Shown here: positions 8,276 through 16,611 of the stretch, one piece after another
Position numbering within the stretch: the stretch's first letter is position 1
How the letters are laid out: each line of letters opens with the position of its first letter
Source of the DNA: AC-56 sp963798705
GTDB taxonomy: Bacteria; Actinomycetota; Thermoleophilia; Solirubrobacterales; 70-9
Direction of reading: 5' to 3'
DNA: 64,000 nucleotides
Assembly (NCBI GenBank): GCA_963798705.1
Contig: CAWCTW010000005.1
Coordinates: forward strand, 1,240,001-1,304,000
The notes under the pieces: generated by a model
Databases searched by the model: none
What the model saw: only the letters and a program-made list of their open reading frames with translations
Told to the model about the DNA's origin: nothing
Program-made: the position numbers and the translations under genes

Positions 8276-9067
8276 CTAACGGCTCGTGTGGATAGGCGCA
8301 CCGCCGTCAAGATGCTTGGGCGGCTCCATGCCCCACTGCCTCATGCCCTCCTCGATCCGGTCGATCACGGTCTCGAGCACCTTCACGCGTGCGTAGCGCT
8401 TCGAGTCGCCCTCCACGACGTGCCAGGGGGCGTGCGGCTGGTCGGTGCGCGCCAGCATGTCCTCGACGGCCTCGACGTACTCCTCCCGCTTCTCCCGGTT
8501 GCGCCAGTCCTCGTCGGTCAGCTTCCAGGTCTTGAGCGGGTCGCGCTCGCGCTTGGAGAACCGTCTCAGCTGCTCCTCGGACGAGATGTGAAGCCAGAGC
8601 TTCACCAGGATCATCCCCTCGTCGGCGAGCGAGCGCTCGAAGCCGTTGATCTCGTCGTAGGCCCGCAGCCACTGCTCGCGGGTGGCGAACCCCTCGACGC
8701 GCTCCGTGAGGACCCTGCCGTACCACGAGCGGTCGAAGACCGCCATCCCGCCCCAACCCGGCAGCACCGGATAGAAGCGCCACAGGAAGTGGTGCCGCTT
8801 CTCGTCCGGCGTCGGCGCGGCGAACTGCACGACGCGGACGTGACGCGGGTCGATCTGCGCCACGAGGCGCTTGATCGCGCCGCCCTTGCCGGAGGCGTCC
8901 CAGCCCTCGAAGACCACGCACAGCGGCGGACCGAGCTTCCGGTCTCCGATCAGACCGCCGAGCGTGAGGCGAAGCTGGGTGAGGCGCTCCCAGCCTCGGT
9001 CGAGGGCCCGGTCCTCCTCCTTGCGACTGAGCGATTTGCTCAGGTCCACCTCGTCAAGTCGTCCCAT
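8276..9067 (-). CDS. ppk2: Polyphosphate kinase 2 family (PPK2)
   Basis: A 263-residue P-loop kinase that transfers phosphate between inorganic polyphosphate and nucleotides. The Walker A motif 'GWDASGKGG' lies at residues 55-63, 'DRSWYGR' (112-118) is the conserved PPK2 motif, and 'ERDPLKTWKLTDEDW' is the lid region. The length equals that of single-domain PPK2. Whether it phosphorylates NMPs or NDPs (class I, II or III) cannot be decided here. It is transcribed toward glnA; the small membrane protein gene upstream on the same strand ends 25 bases before its ATG, so the two may be co-transcribed. Confidence 0.9.
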   Translation of the reverse strand: MGRLDEVDLSKSLSRKEEDRALDRGWERLTQLRLTLGGLIGDRKLGPPLCVVFEGWDASGKGGAIKRLVAQIDPRHVRVVQFAAPTPDEKRHHFLWRFYPVLPGWGGMAVFDRSWYGRVLTERVEGFATREQWLRAYDEINGFERSLADEGMILVKLWLHISSEEQLRRFSKRERDPLKTWKLTDEDWRNREKREEYVEAVEDMLARTDQPHAPWHVVEGDSKRYARVKVLETVIDRIEEGMRQWGMEPPKHLDGGAPIHTSR

Positions 9068-9092
9068 CTCGCGGATCCTCCCAGCTCAAGCC

Positions 9093-9311
9093 TCAGTAGG
9101 GGTCCGGCAGCGGTCCCGGCGCCTCGGGCTTCTCGGTCGTCACGTTCAGCGCCAGCGGGAAGGCGAGCGCCGCGAGGAAGATGAGCAGGATCCCGATCGC
9201 GACCAGCCACCGCGATCGGAACATGTGGCCGAGGATCCCGATCGCGAAGCCCGCGATCATGAGCGACACGTAGGGACCGATCGAATGCGGGAGGATCCCG
9301 GCGGCCGCCAT
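9093..9311 (-). CDS. Small two-helix membrane protein, unknown
   Basis: A 72-residue protein with the ATG at 9311. Residues about 11-28 and 34-56 form two hydrophobic segments joined by a short 'MFRSRW' basic loop, followed by a Pro-rich tail ending 'PLPDPY'. No family is recognised. It lies upstream of ppk2 on the same strand and 21 bases from the divergent MoxR gene, so its promoter must overlap that of MoxR. The frame is too short for confident family assignment; the clean two-helix pattern and compact spacing support it being real. Confidence 0.55.
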   Translation of the reverse strand: MAAAGILPHSIGPYVSLMIAGFAIGILGHMFRSRWLVAIGILLIFLAALAFPLALNVTTEKPEAPGPLPDPY

Positions 9312-9332
9312 CGGCTCATTATCATCGCCGAC

Positions 9333-10259
9333 ATGGCCGACACCCACGATTCCGGGTCCGTCGCCGAGGTCAAGCGGGCCCTGGGCGAGGTCGGATACCT
9401 CGCGGACGAGCCCGCGGCCCTGGTCGCCTACCTGGCGCAGCGCCTGGGCAAGCCGGTGCTGGTGGAGGGCCCGGCCGGCGTCGGCAAGACCGAGCTGGCG
9501 AAGGCGATGTCCCGCGCGACGCACCGCCAGTTGATCCGCCTGCAGTGCTACGAGGGCCTCGACGAGGCCAAGGCCCTCTACGAGTGGAACTACCGCAAGC
9601 AGCTGCTGCGGATCCAGGCGGAGTCCGGTGCCGAGGCGGCGGCGGAGGCCGCGAGCTGGGACGCAGTCCACGGGGACATCTTCAGCGAGGAGTTCCTGCT
9701 CACGAGGCCTCTCCTCCAGGCCATCGCCGCGACCGAGCCGGTGGTGCTGCTGATCGACGAGATCGACAAGACGGACCAGGAGTTCGAGGCGATGCTGCTG
9801 GAGGTGCTCTCGGACTTCCAGATCTCGATCCCCGAGCTCGGGGTGATCGAGGCGCGCACCCACCCGATCGTGCTGCTCACGTCCAACAACTCCCGCGAGC
9901 TCACCGAGGCCCTGAAGCGACGCTGCCTCTACCTGTGGCTCGACTATCCGGAGGTCGAGCGCGAGATGGAGATCGTGCGCCTGCACGCGCCCGATCTCGA
10001 CGAGCGCCTCGCAAGGCGACTCGTGGAGGTCGTGCACATGATCCGCCAGCTCGACCTCAAGAAGCCGCCCTCGATCGCCGAGTCGATCGACTGGGCACGC
10101 GCCCTGCTGCTGCTGGGCGCCGACGACATCGACGCCTCGCTATTCGCCCGGACGATGAGCATCATCGTCAAGCACCGCACGGACATGGACCTGGTGGCCG
10201 AACGGGTCGGGATGAAGCTCGGCGGCATCGAGGGGCTCGGCGCCGAAGCGGCAGGATGA
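9333..10259 (+). CDS. MoxR-type AAA+ ATPase (CoxD-like)
   Basis: A 308-residue AAA+ ATPase. Walker A 'GPAGVGKTEL' (near residues 46-55), Walker B 'VVLLIDEIDK' and the sensor segment 'HPIVLLTSNNSRELTEALKRRC' mark the MoxR family, whose members act with von Willebrand A partners to insert metals or assemble large enzymes. The ATG at 9333 gives the first in-frame start after the divergent small gene. Its TGA overlaps the ATG of the VWA gene by 4 bases (10256-10259), so the two products are made together. The closest named analogues are CoxD/CoxE of CO dehydrogenase maturation, but no molybdenum hydroxylase gene lies nearby, so the client is unknown. Confidence 0.88.
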   Translation: MADTHDSGSVAEVKRALGEVGYLADEPAALVAYLAQRLGKPVLVEGPAGVGKTELAKAMSRATHRQLIRLQCYEGLDEAKALYEWNYRKQLLRIQAESGAEAAAEAASWDAVHGDIFSEEFLLTRPLLQAIAATEPVVLLIDEIDKTDQEFEAMLLEVLSDFQISIPELGVIEARTHPIVLLTSNNSRELTEALKRRCLYLWLDYPEVEREMEIVRLHAPDLDERLARRLVEVVHMIRQLDLKKPPSIAESIDWARALLLLGADDIDASLFARTMSIIVKHRTDMDLVAERVGMKLGGIEGLGAEAAG

Positions 10260-11626
10260 GCAGCCTCCCTCCCGGGCTCGCGCCTCGGCTCGTCTCGTTC
10301 TGCGAGGAGCTCCGAAGCGAGGGCGTGGCGATCGGCACCTCGGAGCTCCTGGACGCGTTCGCGGCGCTCGAGACCGTGCCGTGGACGCAGGAGGACGACT
10401 TCCGGGAGGCGCTCGCCGCGACGGTGGCCAAGTCGCAGGAGGACAGGCGGGTGTTCGAGCTGCTCTTCGATCGGTTCTTCTTCCGCGCGGCGGAGTCCGA
10501 GGCGCTCGAGCGGGGGATCGGCGAGGACCGGCGATACGACGGCGGCGACGGTCTCGACCTCGGCGAGCTTCGGGACGCCGTCAGACAGGCGATCGCCGAC
10601 GGCCGCGACGGCGAGATGCGCGACCTCGCCCGGCTCGCGATCGCTGCGTTCGGACGCCGGGGGGAGGGCTCCGGCGTGATCGGCGTCGACGTGCAGCGCA
10701 TCCGCCGCACCCTGGGCCTCCAGTCCTCCGGACGGGGAGCGGAGGGCAGCGACGTGGAGCTCGACCGCGAGCAGATCAACCGATTCGAGCGCCACCTTCG
10801 CCGCGAGCTCGAGCGCGCGCTGATCGAGCGCACCGAGAAGCTCCCGCCCTCACGCCCGCTGGCCGAGCTCGACCGGGCCCTTCCCACGAGCCCGGCCCAG
10901 GACCTCGCCGCCGTCCACCGTGCGGTCACCCAGCTCAAGCGGCGCCTGGCGACCCTGGGCCACGAGCAGCGCGGCCGGCGCCGCGGCGCCGCGGTCGACA
11001 TGCGCAGGACCATGCGGGCATCGCTCGACACCGGTGGCGTTCCGCTGAAGCTCAAATACCGGCCGAAGCATCCGCGGCGACCCGAGATCTACGTGCTCTG
11101 CGACGTGTCGACGTCGGTCACCTCGGCGAGCATGTTCTTCCTCTCCGTCCTCCACGCGCTCCACGACTCGTTTCGCAAGCTGCGGAGCTTCGTCTTCATC
11201 GAGCGGATCTCGGAGGTGACCGAGGTCTTCGAGCGCGAGCGTGACTTCCGCTCGATCTCCGAGCGGATCAGCCGCGAGGGCGGCGTCGCCGACGTGTCCG
11301 GCTACACCGATTACGGGCGAGTGTGGCTCGAGTTCCTCGAGGAGATCGTCGAGGACCTGGGCCCGCGCTCGACGGTGATCGTGCTGGGCGATGCCCGCAC
11401 CAACGGCCGCGAGCCCCACGCCGAGGTCTTCGCGAAGATCACCGAGCGAGCCGGCCGCACCTTCTGGCTCAACCCCGAGCCACGCCTCTACTGGAACTAC
11501 GGCGATTCGGTGATGGCGGCGTACGAGCGCCACACGACGGCGGCGTTCGAGTGCTGGACCACGCGCCACCTCGAGGGATTCGTGAACGTCGTGGCGGGCG
11601 GCACGCCCCTGGTCGAGCAGGCGTAG
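10256..11626 (+). CDS. VWA-domain protein (CoxE-like), MoxR partner
   Basis: A 456-residue protein. The N-terminal half is charged and helical. The C-terminal half is a von Willebrand A domain, with 'IYVLCDVSTSVTSASMF' carrying the DxSxS metal-ion-dependent adhesion motif and later 'SGYTDYGRVW' and 'VIVLGDARTN'. This layout matches CoxE, the partner of MoxR/CoxD ATPases. Translation is coupled to the ATPase by the 4-base overlap. A role in assembling or metallating a client enzyme is inference from the family; the client is not encoded within several kilobases on either side. Confidence 0.85.
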   Translation: MSSLPPGLAPRLVSFCEELRSEGVAIGTSELLDAFAALETVPWTQEDDFREALAATVAKSQEDRRVFELLFDRFFFRAAESEALERGIGEDRRYDGGDGLDLGELRDAVRQAIADGRDGEMRDLARLAIAAFGRRGEGSGVIGVDVQRIRRTLGLQSSGRGAEGSDVELDREQINRFERHLRRELERALIERTEKLPPSRPLAELDRALPTSPAQDLAAVHRAVTQLKRRLATLGHEQRGRRRGAAVDMRRTMRASLDTGGVPLKLKYRPKHPRRPEIYVLCDVSTSVTSASMFFLSVLHALHDSFRKLRSFVFIERISEVTEVFERERDFRSISERISREGGVADVSGYTDYGRVWLEFLEEIVEDLGPRSTVIVLGDARTNGREPHAEVFAKITERAGRTFWLNPEPRLYWNYGDSVMAAYERHTTAAFECWTTRHLEGFVNVVAGGTPLVEQA

Positions 11627-11654
11627 GGGCCGCACCGGCGGGTAACCGGAGGGA

Positions 11655-12341
11655 ATGCCGACCACCGCGATCCTCGACGTCGACGGGACGCTCGTCGACA
11701 CCAACTATCACCACGCGATCGCGTGGTACCGGGCGTTTCGCAAGCACGACGTGACGCCCGCGATCTGGCGCATCCACCGCCACATCGGCATGGGTGGCGA
11801 TCAGCTGGTCGGCGCGGTGGCCGGGGACGAGGTCGAGCATCGGCTCGGTGACGAGATCCGGGAGGCCGAGGGCGAGCTCTACATGGGCATGATCGAGGAG
11901 ATCGAGGCCTTCGACGGCGCCAGCGAGCTGATCGCCGAACTGCGGGAGGTCGCCGACGCGGTGATCCTCGCGAGCTCGGCCAAGGAGCACGAGGTCGACC
12001 ACTACCTCGATCTGCTCGACGCGAGGGATCTGGCGACCGACTGGACCACCTCCGCCGACGTCGAATCGACCAAGCCGGAGCCCGACCTCGTGCGGGCCGC
12101 GCTCGACAAGGCCGGCACCGACACCGGGTTGATGATCGGGGACACGACCTGGGACTGCAAGGCGGCTGGGCGCGCGGGGATCCCGGCTGTTGCGCTCATC
12201 ACCGGAGGCTTCGCCGAGTCCGAGCTGCGCGAGGCGGGTGCCGTGGCCGTCTTCGAGGGCCTGGGCGCGTTGCGTGGATCGCTCGCCGAGCTTCCGGTCA
12301 TCGGTCGCGCCGAGGCCCGGGCGGCAGCCGATGACGGGTAG
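11655..12341 (+). CDS. HAD-superfamily phosphatase (phosphoglycolate-phosphatase-like)
   Basis: A 228-residue haloacid dehalogenase-fold hydrolase. Motif I 'ILDVDGTLVD' (residues 6-15) supplies the nucleophilic and acid/base aspartates. Motif II is 'VILASSAK', motif III the Lys in 'ESTKPEPD', and motif IV 'MIGDTTWDCKAAGRAG'. A helical cap lies between motifs I and II (subclass C1). The family removes phosphate from small metabolites; the substrate is not predictable. It starts 28 bases after the VWA gene and ends just before the TPP riboswitch, so it probably ends the MoxR transcript. Confidence 0.85.
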   Translation: MPTTAILDVDGTLVDTNYHHAIAWYRAFRKHDVTPAIWRIHRHIGMGGDQLVGAVAGDEVEHRLGDEIREAEGELYMGMIEEIEAFDGASELIAELREVADAVILASSAKEHEVDHYLDLLDARDLATDWTTSADVESTKPEPDLVRAALDKAGTDTGLMIGDTTWDCKAAGRAGIPAVALITGGFAESELREAGAVAVFEGLGALRGSLAELPVIGRAEARAAADDG

Positions 12342-12353
12342 ACTTGTGTGGTT

Positions 12354-12457
12354 GAACGACAGGGGTGCTCGCGGGCTAGCGGGCTGAGATAGCGCCTCTG
12401 GGATCCCCCACCTGGCACTGACCCTTAGAACCTGTGCGGTAATGCGCGCGGAGGGAG
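12354..12457 (+). promoter_or_regulatory. TPP (THI-box) riboswitch
   Basis: The conserved blocks of the thiamin pyrophosphate aptamer occur in order: GGGGTGC (12362-12368), CTGAGAT (12393-12399), ACCCTTAGAACCTG (12421-12434) and GGTAATGC then GCGGAGGGA near 12438-12456. The last block contains the Shine-Dalgarno GGAGGG immediately before the ATG at 12459. Ligand-dependent masking of the ribosome-binding site, i.e. translational control, is therefore the likely mechanism. It controls the thiZXY genes. Confidence 0.95.
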
Positions 12458-12458
12458 C

Positions 12459-13313
12459 ATGCGAGCGACATCCGAGGCTCCCGTAGCGGAGCCTCAATCG
12501 GTTAATCGGGCCGCGAAGGCGGCGAACGGGAGCGCGGGAGCGCCGGGGGTCGTGTCCCCGGCCGCGGTCGACATCATCGATCTCTCCCACTCGTTCGGAG
12601 AGCTCGGCGTGATCGCGCACCTGGATATCCGCCTCGCGGCCGGCGAGGTCCTGGGCATCGTCGGGCCCTCCGGCTGCGGGAAATCGACGCTCCTGGAGCT
12701 CGTGAGCGGTCTGAGGGAGCAGACCCGGGGTCGGATCTCCATCAACGGAGGCGTGGAGATGAGCGCGCGCCTGAAGAGCTGTGCGTACATGCCCCAGCGC
12801 GACCTCCTGCTCCCCTGGCTGGCAGCGATCGACAACGCGGCGATCGCGCTTCGAAACCGTGGCGCGTCGCGCGCGAGCGCTCGGCGGGCCGCGCATCCGC
12901 TGTTCGAGCGCTTCGGGCTGGCGGGATTCGAGCGCACGCGCCCGGCGGAGCTCTCGGGCGGGATGCGACAGCGCATCGCCTTCCTACGCACCTTGCTGGC
13001 CGGCAAGCCCGTGCTGCTGCTCGACGAGCCGTTCGCGTCGCTCGACGCGATCACGCGCGCCGAGATGCAGGAATGGCTCGCGGGCGCGCTTGCGGCGGAA
13101 TCGCGCTCGGTGATCCTGGTGAGCCACGACGTCGAGGAGGCGCTGTATCTCTCGGATCGGGTGGCGGTGCTCTCACGGCGGCCGGCCCGCGCCGTGGCTG
13201 AGATCTCCGCCCCAGCGCCGCGATCGAGCCCTCGGCTCGAGGCGGTCACGGCGCCGGGCTTCGTCGCCGCTCGGGAGCGCGCGCTCGAGGCCCTGACGGA
13301 GAGCTCACGGTGA
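12459..13313 (+). CDS. thiZ: ABC transporter ATPase for a thiamin (pyrimidine) precursor
   Basis: A 284-residue ABC ATPase of the nitrate/taurine/ThiZ group. Walker A is 'GPSGCGKST', the signature 'LSGGMRQR', Walker B 'VLLLDEPFASLDA', and the switch histidine 'VILVSHDVEEAL'. The N-terminal 35 residues are an Ala/Gly-rich extension before the domain. It is the first gene behind the TPP riboswitch and overlaps the permease gene by 4 bases (GTGA at 13310-13313). Family and riboswitch together support import of a thiamin pyrimidine such as formylaminopyrimidine or HMP. The exact substrate is inference. Confidence 0.9.
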   Translation: MRATSEAPVAEPQSVNRAAKAANGSAGAPGVVSPAAVDIIDLSHSFGELGVIAHLDIRLAAGEVLGIVGPSGCGKSTLLELVSGLREQTRGRISINGGVEMSARLKSCAYMPQRDLLLPWLAAIDNAAIALRNRGASRASARRAAHPLFERFGLAGFERTRPAELSGGMRQRIAFLRTLLAGKPVLLLDEPFASLDAITRAEMQEWLAGALAAESRSVILVSHDVEEALYLSDRVAVLSRRPARAVAEISAPAPRSSPRLEAVTAPGFVAARERALEALTESSR

Positions 13314-14083
13314 GGCGCTGGATCCCGCCGATCGCGATCGTGGCGATCCTGCTCGCGCTGTGGCAGCTCGCCGCCAACCTCGACGTGATCGCGCAAGCGC
13401 TCCACATCGAGCCGTTTCTGGTCCCCTCGCCGAGCGACATCGCGTCCTCGCTGTGGACCGACCGCGCGCTGCTCGTCGACAACGGCTGGGTGACGCTCCA
13501 GGAGGTGCTGGCCGGCTTCGCGATCTCGGTCGTCGCCGGCGTCGGGTTCGCGGTCGCGCTCCACGTCTCGCCAACGCTGCGGCGAGCCTTCTACCCGCTG
13601 CTGGTCGCCTCGCAGACCGTGCCGATCGTCGTCGTCGCCCCGATCCTCGTGGTGTGGCTGGGCTTCGGGATCGGCCCGAAGCTGGCGATCATCGCGCTGA
13701 TCTGCTTCTTCCCGATCACCGTCAACACCCTCGACGGTCTGCGCTCGGTCGACCCCGACCTCGTGAAGATGATGCGCACCCTGGATGCGACCCGGCTGCG
13801 GACCCTTCGCGCCGTCGAAGGCCCCACCGCTCTCCCCTATTTCTTCAGCGGTGCCAAGATCGCCGTCGCGGTGGCCGTGATCGGTGCCGTGTTCGGGGAG
13901 TGGGCAGGGTCGAGCTCCGGCCTGGGGCATCTGATCCAGCAAGCGTCCGCGCAACTCCAGACGGCGCGCACGTTTGCGGCCGTCGTCGTACTGTCCGCGC
14001 TCGCAATCGTGTTGTTCGCGCTCCTCGCGCTCCTCGAGCGCAGGATCGCGTGGTGGGGACCCGCCCAAAATAAAAGCCGGTAA
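13310..14083 (+). CDS. thiX: ABC transporter permease for a thiamin precursor
   Basis: A 257-residue BPD-type permease with about six transmembrane helices. The EAA loop region 'MMRTLDATRLRTLRAVEGPTALPYFFSGAKIAV' contacts the ATPase. It starts at a GTG inside the stop codon of thiZ and ends 19 bases before thiY. The family (SsuC/TauC/ThiX) works as a homodimer with a periplasmic-type binding protein, here ThiY. Its place under the TPP riboswitch supports the thiamin-precursor role over sulfonate or nitrate. Confidence 0.9.
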   Translation: MRRWIPPIAIVAILLALWQLAANLDVIAQALHIEPFLVPSPSDIASSLWTDRALLVDNGWVTLQEVLAGFAISVVAGVGFAVALHVSPTLRRAFYPLLVASQTVPIVVVAPILVVWLGFGIGPKLAIIALICFFPITVNTLDGLRSVDPDLVKMMRTLDATRLRTLRAVEGPTALPYFFSGAKIAVAVAVIGAVFGEWAGSSSGLGHLIQQASAQLQTARTFAAVVVLSALAIVLFALLALLERRIAWWGPAQNKSR

Positions 14084-14102
14084 CCGGCAAGGAGGAGGCT
14101 CG

Positions 14103-15131
14103 GTGATCAAAGCAGGTGCGAAGTCGGTTCGAGCGGTGGCCGCGGCGCTGGTCGTCTGCGCCGCAACGCTCGCCGCGGGATGCGGTGAGAAGTCGGAGTC
14201 GACGACGCAGGCCACGCCGCATCAGCTCACCCTGGCACTCGACTTCTACGTCAACCCCGACCACGCCGGCATCTTCGAGGCGCTCGACAACGGCTACTTC
14301 CGCGATGCCGGCCTCGACGTCCAACCCCAGACTCCCTCCGACCCGTCGGCGCCGATCCGCCAGGTCGCCGCCGGCAGGGCCGACCTCGCCGTGTCCTATG
14401 AGCCCGAGGTGCTGCTGGCGCATGACCAGGGGCTGCCGGTCAAGGCCGTGGCCGCCATCGTGCCGACCCCACTGACATCCCTCATCTGGCTGAAGGCCTC
14501 CGGGATCAAGGACGTCAAGGACCTTCGCGGCAAGACGATGGCAACCGCCGGCATCCCCTACCAGGAGGCTTACCTGCAGACGATCCTCGAGCGGGCAGGA
14601 TTGAGCACGAACGACGTCGACACCGTCGACGTCCAGCAGGGATTGCTGCCCGCGATCCTCTCGGGGCGCGCACAGGCGATGCTGGGCGGCTTTCTGAACG
14701 TCGAGGGCGTCGACCTGGAGCTTCGGGGCAAGCACCCAACCGTGATCCCGGTCGACGAGCTCGGGATCCCGACCTACGACGAGCTGGTCCTCGTCGCCAA
14801 CGCGCGCACCCTCGACTCCCAGTCGGAGGACATCCGGCTCTTCCTCGACGCGCTCGAGCGGGGGACGAAGGCCGCAGTGGCCGATCCCGAGGGAGCGACC
14901 AGGGAGATCCTGGATGCCGGCACGGGCCTGGATCCAAAGATCACCGGCGCCGAGGTCCGCAAGACCCTGCCGCTGCTCCTGCCTGACAGCGAGCATCCCT
15001 ACGGGTACATGGACCCGCGCCAGTGGCGGAGGTTCGCCCACTTCTTCGCCGATCACGGCGAGATCAAGGCCCTGCCGACGGTCGACGACGTGCTCACGAA
15101 CGACCTGCTGCCGGGAAGCCGGCAGCCCTAG
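14103..15131 (+). CDS. thiY: Substrate-binding lipoprotein of the thiamin-precursor transporter (NMT1/THI5-like)
   Basis: A 342-residue lipoprotein. The GTG at 14103 follows AAGGAGG at about 14089-14095. The signal peptide ends in the lipobox Leu-Ala-Ala-Gly-Cys at residues 23-27. The mature part starts with the NMT1/THI5-like fold: 'LTLALDFYVNPDHAGIF', 'GYFRDAGLDV', 'DLAVSYEPEVL'. This fold binds the pyrimidine moiety of thiamin in ThiY proteins. It closes the thiZXY operon; a strong hairpin follows at 15195-15220. No thiamin-biosynthetic enzyme is in this operon, which fits salvage of an imported precursor. Confidence 0.92.
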   Translation: MIKAGAKSVRAVAAALVVCAATLAAGCGEKSESTTQATPHQLTLALDFYVNPDHAGIFEALDNGYFRDAGLDVQPQTPSDPSAPIRQVAAGRADLAVSYEPEVLLAHDQGLPVKAVAAIVPTPLTSLIWLKASGIKDVKDLRGKTMATAGIPYQEAYLQTILERAGLSTNDVDTVDVQQGLLPAILSGRAQAMLGGFLNVEGVDLELRGKHPTVIPVDELGIPTYDELVLVANARTLDSQSEDIRLFLDALERGTKAAVADPEGATREILDAGTGLDPKITGAEVRKTLPLLLPDSEHPYGYMDPRQWRRFAHFFADHGEIKALPTVDDVLTNDLLPGSRQP

Positions 15132-15194
15132 ACGCACTCGAGAACGCAGTTGGTGGCTCATGGCCGAACAATCCGCGCACCGCGGGCACCGCGG

Positions 15195-15220
15195 GGCCGC
15201 CTGAGCGGCCTCAGGCGGCC
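15195..15220. terminator. Perfect 11-bp hairpin between convergent thiY and the glycosylase gene
   Basis: Arms 15195-15205 and 15210-15220 pair perfectly around CGGC. The element lies 64 bases past the thiY stop and overlaps the last codons of the convergent DNA glycosylase gene, so it can serve both transcripts. Confidence 0.6.
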
Positions 15221-16128
15221 ATGCGCAGCGGCGGACCCTGGGCGAGCACCTCGTGGTGCGCGAACAGCATGAAGTCGCCCGCGAGGCCGCGGAACGGCTC
15301 GTACGGCCGGTAGAACTCCTCCACCTCCTCGATCGTGGCGCGGCGACCAAGCCCGGCCAGGTGTCCGACCAGCTTGATGTAGCCGAGGTCGCCGGCGGGC
15401 AGGGAGTCGGGATCGCCACGACCGTAGAGCCCCAGGCACTGGATCGTCCACGGGCCGATCTCCCGGATCCTGAGCAGCCGGTGATCGTCCCCCGGGTCGG
15501 CGGGATCGACGCGGCGCTCGACCACCTCACGGGCAACGCGGATCATCGCCAGGGCGCGTGCGGGCGAGAGGTCCTTCGCGGCGAGCTCGGCCGGTGCCCG
15601 CCCGGCGATGAGCTCGGGCGTCGGCACGTCCCTGAGCGTGCGGCCGTCCGCGTCCCCCCAGGCGACGCCCCACCGGAAGACCATCCGGCGCTGGATCGCC
15701 GCCGCGCGCCCGGACTCGATCAGCTGCTTGGTGATCGACCACGCAAGCGCCTCCCAGGCCCACGGCCGACGCCGCGGCCGGTGCCACGGCTTCCGGCGAA
15801 TCGCCGCCCCGAAGAGCCGATCGGAGCGGAAGGTCTCGTATGCCTCCCGGTAGTCGTCGTCGACGCCGAGCGCGAAGCGCATCCGCTCGATCGCCCGCTC
15901 GCGAACGTCAGCCGAGTCCGCCTCGGCCCGCATCAACACGGTGCCGTCGCGGCGCTGCGCCGCGCGCACCACCGCAGGACGGCCTTCCACGTGGAGAAAG
16001 CGGGTGACGACCCCGCCGCGGACCCGCATCACCGCGTCGCCGCCACCGCCGGGCGGCAGCCGGTATGGCCACGGCGACCTGATCTCGACGTCCAACGCCG
16101 CCGCCGGGCGGGCGCCGCGGGCGTTCAC
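15211..16128 (-). CDS. DNA-3-methyladenine glycosylase II-like (AlkA/HhH-GPD)
   Basis: A 305-residue base-excision-repair glycosylase that removes alkylated bases. The helix-hairpin-helix 'LLRIREIGPWTI' lies at residues 218-229 and the catalytic aspartate is probably Asp247 in 'LPAGDLGYIK', aligned to the LPDD of AlkA. The N-terminal 100 residues form the AlkA-type beta domain. It starts at a GTG (16128) five bases after the stop of a small upstream gene, so the two are co-transcribed. No adaptive-response regulator (Ada) is next to it. Confidence 0.87.
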   Translation of the reverse strand: MNARGARPAAALDVEIRSPWPYRLPPGGGGDAVMRVRGGVVTRFLHVEGRPAVVRAAQRRDGTVLMRAEADSADVRERAIERMRFALGVDDDYREAYETFRSDRLFGAAIRRKPWHRPRRRPWAWEALAWSITKQLIESGRAAAIQRRMVFRWGVAWGDADGRTLRDVPTPELIAGRAPAELAAKDLSPARALAMIRVAREVVERRVDPADPGDDHRLLRIREIGPWTIQCLGLYGRGDPDSLPAGDLGYIKLVGHLAGLGRRATIEEVEEFYRPYEPFRGLAGDFMLFAHHEVLAQGPPLRMAA

Positions 16129-16133
16129 GGCGG

Positions 16134-16469
16134 CTACCGGCCGTTGCCGAGGATGTGCACGTCGACCAGGAAGGAGCGACTGGCCACGACGTTGGCCTGG
16201 TCGGAGCGGCGACCGAGGATGCGGCGCCCGCGCTGTCGCTTGGTCTGGCCCGCCGAGCGCACCGCGCGGACGGCGGCGACCGTGGCGGCCCCGGCGACCA
16301 ACCCTCCGGCCGCGGCGATCGCCGCGGCCCTCACCTCGCCGCGCCAGGCCTCCACCTCGGTCCGCCGCGACGGCTCGGGCAGCCTGCTCGGCTGCGGAAT
16401 CTCCTGGGAGCCGCCGGGCTGCGGCTCCTCGACGGCCTCCGCCTCCAACACGACCTCCTCCACATCCAT
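16134..16469 (-). CDS. Small hypothetical protein upstream of the glycosylase
   Basis: A 111-residue protein if started at the ATG at 16469. The first 40 residues are acidic and Pro-rich, residues about 47-70 form an Ala/Val-rich hydrophobic stretch, and then comes a strongly basic segment 'KRQRGRRILGRR' and a short hydrophobic end. This could be a single-pass membrane or DNA/RNA-associated protein. I recognise no family. Five bases separate it from the glycosylase gene, implying one transcript. An upstream ATG at 16577 would add a low-complexity extension and is less likely. Confidence 0.5.
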   Translation of the reverse strand: MDVEEVVLEAEAVEEPQPGGSQEIPQPSRLPEPSRRTEVEAWRGEVRAAAIAAAGGLVAGAATVAAVRAVRSAGQTKRQRGRRILGRRSDQANVVASRSFLVDVHILGNGR

Positions 16470-16591
16470 CACGTCCTCGCGCGCCACCGAAGCGAGTCCC
16501 CTTTCCTGAGCTCGGCGCCGACCGGCCGCGCCAGTGTAACGGCGGTCGCAGAGGTCACGCGAGGCGCTGGCCGACACCGCCGGCGAGCGCT

Positions 16592-16608
16592 TTCCGCACT
16601 TTGCGGAA
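16592..16608 (-). terminator. 7-bp hairpin after the GNAT gene
   Basis: TTCCGCA (16592-16598) and TGCGGAA (16602-16608) pair perfectly around a 3-nt loop, three bases past the GNAT stop codon. The stem is short and no T-run follows, so termination is plausible but not certain. Confidence 0.35.
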
Positions 16609-16611
16609 GGC

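Noticed and set aside
9333..11626. Part of a carbon monoxide dehydrogenase locus
   Set aside because: Only the MoxR and VWA genes are present; no large, medium or small hydroxylase subunit is seen in the window.
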